Shown piece by piece: positions 18,005 through 24,418 of a stretch of DNA of 64,000 bases. The position numbers and the translations under genes are program-made. Position 1 is the first letter of the stretch. The number at the start of each line of letters is the position of its first letter. This DNA comes from Acidimicrobiaceae bacterium (GTDB taxonomy: Bacteria; Actinomycetota; Acidimicrobiia; Acidimicrobiales; Ilumatobacteraceae): positions 62,001-126,000 of the forward strand of contig JADKGZ010000003.1 of NCBI GenBank assembly GCA_016722025.1, read 5' to 3'. Below the pieces are notes generated by a model that was not told the DNA's origin, made no database searches, and saw only the letters and a program-made list of their open reading frames with translations.

Positions 18005-19210
18005 GTGTTCGACGACGACAACGATCAGTACGGTTTCTGGCGCGACGAGCCCACCCGTCCACTCGAGCGGCTCGCGGCACGCCGCAAGCCTGCCGGCCCG
18101 GCGCCCATGGCCCCTACTCGCCGGCCGCGCCCAACCGCCCCCCAGGTCGGCAGCCGGCAGCACACCGACACTCAGCAGGTGCCGGTCATCAGCAGCGTGA
18201 CCGAGGGCGTGCGCCAGGCAACCGGCCACGTCGATCCACTGCTGCGGCGCATGGGTGTGCTGGCCATCGCGGTGGCACTGTGCGTGCCCGTGGCCATGAC
18301 CCTGCGCAGCGGCGACGAGCGCAGCGCGTTGCAGCCGCAGAGCAGCACGGTCGCCACCGGTGGCGCCACAGCAGCAGCCACCGACACAGCCACCGATGCT
18401 GCCGTCATCGAGGCCACTCTCGGCCAGGCACCGGCCGACGAGGCGTCGGCCACCCAGCAGGCCGCGACACAGCAAGTGGCCGCTCAGCCGGCAGCCACCG
18501 CCGCAGACGGCGCCCAACCGTCGGCCACCGTGGCGGCGACGCCCGCCGCCGAGGCGACCGTGTCGAACACCATCAGCTCCGCACCCCCGGTCGCCGCGCC
18601 CAACGCGCTCGAAGCCGCTGCGCCTGCTGCCACCGCACCGGTGTGTGCCAAGAAGTACGAGGTCGTCGCCGGCGACTACTGGATCCTCATCGCCAAGAAG
18701 GTCAGCGTGTCGCTCAACGAGGTGCTGGCAGCCAACAACGCCACCACCGGCACGGCGCTGTACCCGGGCCGCACCGTGTGCCTGCCGGCCGGCGCCTCGG
18801 CACCCACCACCGCCGCCCCCGCCACCACTGCGGCCCCGCCCACAACGGCCAAGGCCACTGCCGCGACCACTGCCACGACAGTGAAGCCCTCGGCCACCAG
18901 CACCCCTGCGGCGGCGGCGCCGAAGGCCAGCTACACCCGCGCCGAGGTGGAGGCCATCATCCGCCAGGTGTGGCCCGACGACCTCGAGAACGAAGCCGTG
19001 CGCATCGCCACGCGCGAGAGCAACCTCATTCCCGGCGTGCGCAACTACTGCTGCTTCGGCCTGTTCCAGCTCTACTACAACGTGCACAAGACATGGCTGG
19101 CGCAGATGGGCGTCACGTCGGCCGAGCAGCTGTACGACCCGCTCATCAACTCCTACGTGGCCTACGCGATGTACCTGAAGGCCGGCGGCTGGGGCCCCTG
19201 GAAGCTGTAG
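18005..19210 (+). CDS. LysM and lytic transglycosylase-like membrane protein
   Basis: About 401 residues from GTG 18005, which has GAAGGGG at a suitable distance (GTG 17999 is in frame but too close to that site). A cytoplasmic basic N-terminus (residues 1-80) leads to one membrane helix (VLAIAVALCVPVAMTL), a long Ala/Thr-rich linker, a LysM module near 215-262 (KKYEVVAGDYWILIAKKVSV ... YPGRTVCLPAG), a second Thr/Ala linker and a C-terminal SLT-like domain (EAVRIATRESNLIPGVRNYC) with candidate catalytic Glu in TRES. This type II membrane topology places both wall-binding and lytic modules outside the cell. I looked for a c-di-AMP riboswitch upstream and saw none. Confidence 0.8.
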   Translation: MFDDDNDQYGFWRDEPTRPLERLAARRKPAGPAPMAPTRRPRPTAPQVGSRQHTDTQQVPVISSVTEGVRQATGHVDPLLRRMGVLAIAVALCVPVAMTLRSGDERSALQPQSSTVATGGATAAATDTATDAAVIEATLGQAPADEASATQQAATQQVAAQPAATAADGAQPSATVAATPAAEATVSNTISSAPPVAAPNALEAAAPAATAPVCAKKYEVVAGDYWILIAKKVSVSLNEVLAANNATTGTALYPGRTVCLPAGASAPTTAAPATTAAPPTTAKATAATTATTVKPSATSTPAAAAPKASYTRAEVEAIIRQVWPDDLENEAVRIATRESNLIPGVRNYCCFGLFQLYYNVHKTWLAQMGVTSAEQLYDPLINSYVAYAMYLKAGGWGPWKL

Positions 19211-19211
19211 C

Positions 19212-19907
19212 TCAGCCGGCTCGCTTGTCGAGTCGAGCGCGATCCAGCACCAACGTGCGCCCGCGGCTGAGCGACACGATGCCGTCGTCCTCGAGCTGCT
19301 TGAGCACTCGATTCGCCGTGGGGCGTGTGGTGCCCGCCATCGACGCAAGATCTTCCTGGCGCACAGGGATGACGATCGGCCCAGCGTGGTCGTCGTACAC
19401 CCGGGCGAGATCGGCCACGCGGCGCACGACACGCCGGTCGGCCGACACGTAGAGAGCATCGAGCACCTGGCTGCTGAGCCGGCGCACCTGGGCCGCCAGG
19501 ATGTCGACGAGGAACCGCTCGACCGTTGCGTGTCGTTGTCGAATCTCGTCGAAGTCGCGCCGGTGCAGCATGCGGGTCTCCACCGCCTCCAACGCCACCA
19601 CGCTCGCGGTGCGTCGCGACTCGGCCGTGAGCAGCGCCTGCTCGCCGAAGCAGTCGCCGGCACCGAGCACCGCCAGCGTGGCCACGTCGCCGTCGGGAGT
19701 GGACGTGCGCACCGCAACGCGGCCCTTCTGCACGATGTGGAAGCTGTCGCCCAGGTCGCCTTCGAAGAACAACGTGTCGCCCTTCCTGAACGACCGGCGC
19801 GTCATCCGGGCGACCACCAGCCGGCGCTCCTCATCACTCAGCCCGCCGAGCATGTCGTTCACCATCGCGTCACTGTAGATGCGCTGCCGGCGATGGGGTG
19901 TTCCCAC
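19212..19907 (-). CDS. Crp/Fnr-family transcription regulator
   Basis: A 231-residue cyclic-nucleotide-type regulator. The N-terminal cNMP-binding domain (residues about 22-135) contains GDTLFFEGDLGDSFHIV and the phosphate-binding cassette FGEQALL ... RRTASV, with the Arg that contacts the cyclic phosphate. The long dimer helix is followed by a winged helix-turn-helix (RQEDLASMAGTTRPTANRVL). Translation may begin at ATG 19865 instead of 19907; neither has a clear ribosome-binding site. It faces away from the cNMP-binding gene at 20024 and could regulate the cassette to its right. Confidence 0.85.
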   Translation of the reverse strand: MGTPHRRQRIYSDAMVNDMLGGLSDEERRLVVARMTRRSFRKGDTLFFEGDLGDSFHIVQKGRVAVRTSTPDGDVATLAVLGAGDCFGEQALLTAESRRTASVVALEAVETRMLHRRDFDEIRQRHATVERFLVDILAAQVRRLSSQVLDALYVSADRRVVRRVADLARVYDDHAGPIVIPVRQEDLASMAGTTRPTANRVLKQLEDDGIVSLSRGRTLVLDRARLDKRAG

Positions 19908-20023
19908 CGGTCGGCGCCGTGCGCGAGTTGTGTGCCGACGACGACACAGAAAGTGGCCCGCTCATGGTGTAGTAGAACTGAGCGACGGGCTCACGGGCGC
20001 TCGACCGGAAGGGGATACCAACG

Positions 20024-20473
20024 ATGGCCATCAGCCGACGCAGCAACAACAACACCGGCACCGCGGAGCTGCTCGAAGCGTTGGGTCGGGTCGCGCTCTT
20101 CTCCGGTCTCCCCAAGAAGACCATGCAACAGATCGCCAACATGTGTCACCGGCACACGTTCGTGGCGGGCGACGAGATCGTCACTCAGGGCGATCGATCC
20201 GGCCGCTTCTACATGATCGTCAGCGGCAACGCCGAAGTGCACGTCAACGGCCATGTGGTCAACATGCTCGGCCCGGGTCAGCACTTCGGCGAGTACGCCG
20301 TCATCGACCGTGAGCCACGCACCGCCTCGGTGACCGCCACCAACGACGTGCTCGCCTACTCGCTCGCCTCCATCACCTTGCGCCCGCTGCTGAAGGAAGA
20401 GCCGGAGATCACCTACCGGCTGCTGCTCAACGCCTGCGAGCGGTTGCGAGCGATGCAGAGCACCCTCGGCTGA
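20024..20473 (+). CDS. Stand-alone cyclic nucleotide-binding domain protein
   Basis: A 149-residue protein consisting almost only of one cNMP-binding domain (LFSGLPKKTMQQIANMCHRH, GDEIVTQGDRSGRFYMIVSG) with an intact cassette HFGEYAV ... PRTASVTA. No DNA-binding or membrane part is present, so it should act as a cAMP/cGMP-responsive partner of another protein. It is followed 87 bases later by the GAF gene and the subtilase gene on the same strand, which are the natural candidates. Confidence 0.8.
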   Translation: MAISRRSNNNTGTAELLEALGRVALFSGLPKKTMQQIANMCHRHTFVAGDEIVTQGDRSGRFYMIVSGNAEVHVNGHVVNMLGPGQHFGEYAVIDREPRTASVTATNDVLAYSLASITLRPLLKEEPEITYRLLLNACERLRAMQSTLG

Positions 20474-20560
20474 CGCCCGTTCGCACGTCGAAGAGCCCGC
20501 CGAGCAACTGACGCACCACCAGCACACGCGCACGCTGCGCCGACACGAAGGGCTCTCCTG

Positions 20561-21295
20561 ATGCGACGCGACGACCTCATCCAACAGCTGGCACAAGTGG
20601 CCACACACCTACCGCCGGTGCTGCCACCGGCGTCGTCACTCGAGCAGGTATCGGCGTTGTGTACGACGGCACGGCTGGCGTTCGGGGCCGCTGCCGTGTC
20701 GGTGGCGGCGCTGCGCGACACGACGTTGCACTACTTGGCTGCGGCCGGCGAGGGCGCCGCCGAGGTCGTGGGCATGGACCTGCCGGTGAGCCGCGGGCTT
20801 GCCGGCTACGTGGCGATGACCGGGCAGATGCTGGCCGTCGACAGCGCGGCCGACGACCCACGCTTCGCCCAGGATGTTGCCGAGCGCACCGGTTACCTGC
20901 CCACCTCGCTGCTCATCGTGCCCGTGCGCGACCAGCGCGGCGATGTGGCCGGCGTGCTCTCAGTGCTCGACCGCACGCTGGCCAGCGCCGATGCACTGGT
21001 GCTGGCATCGTCGTTCGCCGCCCAGCTCAGCCTGCTGCTGCCGGGCATCGACGAGGTCGGGCGCATGGCACGGCTGCTGCTGCAGGCGATGGGCGACGCG
21101 GTATCGGCCGGTGATGCACAGCTGGGCACCGCACTGCGGCGCTCGCTGGCCACCCTGCCAGAGGCCGACGCCGAGCTCAGCCGCATCGCCGCCACGCTCG
21201 GCGAGCTCCGTGCGGCCGATCCGGTCACACGGGCTCGAGTGGGCGCGCTGCTCACCGAGATCGTCGCACTGGCCACACCGAAGCGCCGTCGATGA
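20561..21295 (+). CDS. GAF-domain protein coupled to subtilase
   Basis: A 244-residue cytoplasmic protein. Residues about 28-165 form a GAF sensor domain (ARLAFGAAAVSVAALRDTTL, LPVSRGLAGYVAMTGQMLAV, SLLIVPVRDQRGDVAGVLSV). The C-terminal 80 residues are helical (RMARLLLQAMGDAVSAGDAQ ...). There is no kinase, cyclase or HTH output domain. Its TGA overlaps the ATG of the subtilase gene (ATGA), so the two are translationally coupled and probably work together. The ligand is unknown. Confidence 0.75.
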   Translation: MRRDDLIQQLAQVATHLPPVLPPASSLEQVSALCTTARLAFGAAAVSVAALRDTTLHYLAAAGEGAAEVVGMDLPVSRGLAGYVAMTGQMLAVDSAADDPRFAQDVAERTGYLPTSLLIVPVRDQRGDVAGVLSVLDRTLASADALVLASSFAAQLSLLLPGIDEVGRMARLLLQAMGDAVSAGDAQLGTALRRSLATLPEADAELSRIAATLGELRAADPVTRARVGALLTEIVALATPKRRR

Positions 21296-22119
21296 CCGAC
21301 TTCCTCCCCGCGTGGTCGGAGCCGTTCCACGGCACATCGCTGGGCGCGGCGCCACATCTCGACCTGCCGGGCCGCATCACACGCGAGTGGGCATACGGCG
21401 ATGGCAGCGGTCGCGGCGTGAAGGTGGGCGTGCTCGACTCAGGTGTGGAGGACGGACATCCGTTGGTGGGGCGCGTCGACCGGGCCATCGCGGTCGAGCG
21501 CGACACCGACGCCGAGAACGGCATCCGCTTCATCGACGCGCCACACGACGACCTCTATGGTCACGGCACCGCGTGTGCCGGCGTGATCCGCGCCCTCGCC
21601 CCAGAGGTGGAGATCGTCAGTGTGCGGGTGCTCTCGGTGAACCTGAAGGGCAGCGCGTTCGTCTTCGCGCACGGGCTGGAGTGGTGCATCGACAACGGGC
21701 TGCACGTGCTGAACCTCAGCCTCTCCACCGGCAACGAGGACTTCGCCGAGACGTTCTGGGAGCTGCTCGACCATGCCGCGTTCAAGCGGGTGATGCTGGT
21801 GTCGGCGATGAACAACGAACCCAAGCGCAGCATTCCCAGCGAGTTCGCCGGTGTGTTCTCGGTGGCGTGCGCGCCCGGCACCGACCGCGAGCGGCTGTGG
21901 TACAACCCGAACGGACCAGCAGAGTGGGGTGCGGCGGGCATCGACGTGGACGTGCCGTGGAGCGGTGGTGGCACCATCAACGCCAGCGGCAACAGCTTCG
22001 CCGCGCCGGTGATCGCCGGCCACCTGGCGCGGATCTTGGGGGCTCATCCCGGCATCGCACCGTGGCAGGCGCGCACCATCCTTGCTGCGCTGGCAGAGAA
22101 CGGGTCGGCGCTCGACTGA
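21292..22119 (+). CDS. Intracellular S8 (subtilisin-like) serine protease
   Basis: A 275-residue protease with the whole catalytic triad: Asp49 in VLDSGV, His91 in YGHGTACAG and Ser235 in GNSFAAPV, plus an oxyanion Asn in SAMNNE (about 174). There is no signal peptide and no propeptide of the usual length, so it should act in the cytoplasm. Intracellular subtilases of this compact form are known as maturation proteases in some ribosomal peptide pathways, which makes the nearby repeat peptide gene a plausible substrate (inference). Translation is coupled to the GAF gene. It converges with the transporter gene ten bases downstream. Confidence 0.85.
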   Translation: MTDFLPAWSEPFHGTSLGAAPHLDLPGRITREWAYGDGSGRGVKVGVLDSGVEDGHPLVGRVDRAIAVERDTDAENGIRFIDAPHDDLYGHGTACAGVIRALAPEVEIVSVRVLSVNLKGSAFVFAHGLEWCIDNGLHVLNLSLSTGNEDFAETFWELLDHAAFKRVMLVSAMNNEPKRSIPSEFAGVFSVACAPGTDRERLWYNPNGPAEWGAAGIDVDVPWSGGGTINASGNSFAAPVIAGHLARILGAHPGIAPWQARTILAALAENGSALD

Positions 22120-22129
22120 CGCGTGAGCG

Positions 22130-23854
22130 TCAGCTGTTCACCAGATCGGGGTGCGTACGCGCCAGTCGGGTCGACATCGTGCCGTGCAGCAGGCCCTGGC
22201 CCTGCAACGGGCCGGCAAGGGCACCGCGGAACGTCTGGCCATCGATCACCCAGGCGGTCGCGTCGGTCGTCGCACGCACGGCGGCCGTGCGCGGCATACG
22301 ACGGATGACGCCGATCTCGCCGAACCACTCGCCCACTCGCATCGTGCTCAGCACGCCGGCCGCGGCCGATTCGGCAACGAACTCGCCCGAGCGCACCACG
22401 TAGAGGTTGTCGGCCGCATCGCCTTCGGCGAACACGTGCGTACCCGCTGCGAAGGTGGCATCGTGCAACGACCTGGCGATGCGCTCGAGCGCAGAAGACG
22501 ATGCATCCTCGAAGATCCCGAGCTCGCGCAGTTGCTCGATGATCGGCAGCAACCCGCGGCGGCGCTGTTCGAAGAGCATCGCTTCACGGTGCAGCACGGG
22601 GGCCACCGCCGCGGCGCCGATGACCAGCACGAGGCCCACGACAGCCAGCGCGACATCGAGCCCGGCCGCGACCACGAGGATGGGGGCGAGCACGGCACCG
22701 GCGATCTCGGTGACCGCCGTGAGCGAGTCGTTCAAGCCGAAGACGCGAGCAATGGCATCTTCCCGGGCCCACCGTTGCAGCAGGGTGATGAACGTGACCT
22801 CGAAGATCATGCCGCCGACGCCCTGCACGCCGAGCAGCAGCAACGTCGGGCCCGCGGAGTGCACCACGCTGAGCAAGGCGAACGGCGCACCGATGAGCAC
22901 CCCGGCCGTGGCGACCAGCAGCCCGGCGAAGCGCGATGCGCCCAGCCGAGCAGCGAACGGAGCGATCAGCAGCCCGCCGACGCCCATCGCGGCAGCCATC
23001 ACGCCCACCCAGTCGGCGCCCTTCCCGAGCACGTCCTTGGCGATGAGCACGTGCAGCACGTTCTCTGCGCCCACCTGGAACAGCAGCGCCGAGGTGAGCA
23101 CCATCAGCGCCAGCAGGCCGGGGCTGCGCCGCACTTCTCGGCCACCGTCGACCACGTCGGCCCACATCGACGATGCCTCTTCGCTGATCTCCTCCTCGAA
23201 GCCGGCCTCGTCGGCCGCGCCCGCCGCAGTGTTGGCTCGGCCGCCGCCCAACGCGCCGGCGCGCACCAGCAGCCCGGCCGACAGCAGGAACGTGAGCGCG
23301 TTGACCAGGAACGCGAACCCGGGGTCGGTGGCGGCGACCACCAGCGCACCGAGGGCCGGCCCCACGAAGAAGGCGAACTGCGCGATCACGCTCTCGGCCG
23401 CGTTGGCCGCGGCCAGGTCGTCTTCCGCCACCACGTGCGGTGTGGCAGCCACCGCAGCTGCGCGATACGGCACGGTGAGCACGGAGTTCATCACCGTCAG
23501 CACGATCACCACTGCGACGTGGCCACCCGCCCAGATGACGATGGCCACGGCGAGCATCACGACGAAGCGCCCGATGTCGAGCGTCATCATCAGCCGCCGT
23601 CGGTCGTAGCGATCGGCCACCACACCGCCGAACGGGCTGAGCACCACGTACGCGAGGATGCGCAGCACGGCCGCCGCCGCCACCCAACCCGCCGACCCCG
23701 TGTCGTCGATGAGCAGCACCACCAGCGCCACGGCGTAGAGGAAGTCGCCGGTCATCGAGACCGCGTAGCTGCCCAGCAACCATCGCCAACGGCGGTGGCG
23801 CCACGCTCCTCGAAAGCCGCCCGCCTTGTCGTCGCTCACGCCCACCGCCCCCAT
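22130..23854 (-). CDS. MFS transporter with C-terminal cNMP-binding domain
   Basis: A 574-residue fusion. Residues about 18-425 are a 12-helix major facilitator of the drug-export type, with GGVVADRYDRRRL between helices 2 and 3 as the motif A variant. A cytoplasmic linker follows, then residues about 440-560 form a cNMP-binding domain (FAAGTHVFAEGDAADNLYVV) with cassette WFGEIGV ... MPRTAAV. Direct control of transport by cAMP is the obvious reading, not proven. It is transcribed divergently from the repeat peptide gene at 24026, with 171 bases between, and converges with the subtilase. Confidence 0.85.
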   Translation of the reverse strand: MGAVGVSDDKAGGFRGAWRHRRWRWLLGSYAVSMTGDFLYAVALVVLLIDDTGSAGWVAAAAVLRILAYVVLSPFGGVVADRYDRRRLMMTLDIGRFVVMLAVAIVIWAGGHVAVVIVLTVMNSVLTVPYRAAAVAATPHVVAEDDLAAANAAESVIAQFAFFVGPALGALVVAATDPGFAFLVNALTFLLSAGLLVRAGALGGGRANTAAGAADEAGFEEEISEEASSMWADVVDGGREVRRSPGLLALMVLTSALLFQVGAENVLHVLIAKDVLGKGADWVGVMAAAMGVGGLLIAPFAARLGASRFAGLLVATAGVLIGAPFALLSVVHSAGPTLLLLGVQGVGGMIFEVTFITLLQRWAREDAIARVFGLNDSLTAVTEIAGAVLAPILVVAAGLDVALAVVGLVLVIGAAAVAPVLHREAMLFEQRRRGLLPIIEQLRELGIFEDASSSALERIARSLHDATFAAGTHVFAEGDAADNLYVVRSGEFVAESAAAGVLSTMRVGEWFGEIGVIRRMPRTAAVRATTDATAWVIDGQTFRGALAGPLQGQGLLHGTMSTRLARTHPDLVNS

Positions 23855-24025
23855 CCGTCTCCACGACTCGTGATCGGATCTTGCCCGCTCGTGGGCGCCC
23901 GAACTGTAGTGCCGGGCACCGTCGCTGTGTCGGCCAGCGCACAGAACTCAGCTCGTGCGAGGCGCAACATGCGGGTACCGACAACAACACCGCACGACAG
24001 CGGTACCAACCAGGAGGACGACACC
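23855..24025. promoter_or_regulatory. Divergent control region of transporter and repeat-peptide gene
   Basis: This 171-base gap must hold both promoters. I see TGTG-N10-CACA at about 23923-23940, an imperfect palindrome whose spacing differs from the usual Crp site, and two GGTACC hexamers 28 bases apart near 23975-24005. A strong ribosome-binding site, AGGAGG, lies just before ATG 24026. None is proven as an operator. Confidence 0.4.
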
Positions 24026-24286
24026 ATGAGCAGCACCAACGAAGAGAACACCACCGAGACCGAAGCCGACACCGAGGGCCATGGCCGCAAGGGCTACCGC
24101 ATCGGCGAGGCCGGCACGGAGGCCGACACCGAGGGTCACCTCCGCACCAAGGCGTCTCGCGTCGGCGAGGCCGGCACGGAAGCCGACACCGAGGGCCACG
24201 CGGGCCGCAAGATCGCCCGCATCGGCGAGGCCGGCGCCGAGGACGACGACACCGAGGGGCACGCCAGCCGCCGCAGCGGTCGCTGA
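24026..24286 (+). CDS. Short repeat peptide, candidate multi-core precursor
   Basis: An 86-residue, very hydrophilic peptide. After an 11-residue start it consists of three units of 19-20 residues plus a partial fourth. Each begins with a TEADTEGH-type block (last copy EDDDTEGH), followed by a basic segment (such as GRKGYRIG or AGRKIARIG) and GEAG. No signal peptide, cysteine or membrane part. The start is fixed by AGGAGG eight bases upstream; a strong hairpin follows. Such iterated blocks resemble multi-core precursors cut by a protease, and a leaderless subtilase and an exporter are neighbours. Alternatively it is a disordered stress or binding protein. I do not recognise the family. Confidence 0.7.
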   Translation: MSSTNEENTTETEADTEGHGRKGYRIGEAGTEADTEGHLRTKASRVGEAGTEADTEGHAGRKIARIGEAGAEDDDTEGHASRRSGR

Positions 24287-24334
24287 TCGGCCGGTGGCAG
24301 CACGGTCGCCCGAGGGGTGGCCATCACACAGATC

Positions 24335-24370
24335 TGAAGCCGGGGGCGGGGATGGCCGCCCCCGGCTTCA
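24335..24370 (+). terminator. Strong GC-rich hairpin after repeat-peptide gene
   Basis: A 15-base perfect stem, TGAAGCCGGGGGCGG (24335-24349) with CCGCCCCCGGCTTCA (24356-24370) and a six-base loop. There is no T tract, as is common for actinobacterial terminators. It separates the short peptide transcript from the cyclase gene. Confidence 0.8.
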
Positions 24371-24418
24371 GCGCGTGGTGGAACTGCTCGACGGCTCCAT
24401 CGCCGGAGGTCAGCTCAC

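Noticed and set aside
22151..24286. 711-residue plus-strand frame ending with the repeat peptide
   Set aside because: Upstream of 24026 it is a His/Arg-rich antisense shadow of the MFS gene. The well-placed AGGAGG and ATG define the small gene.
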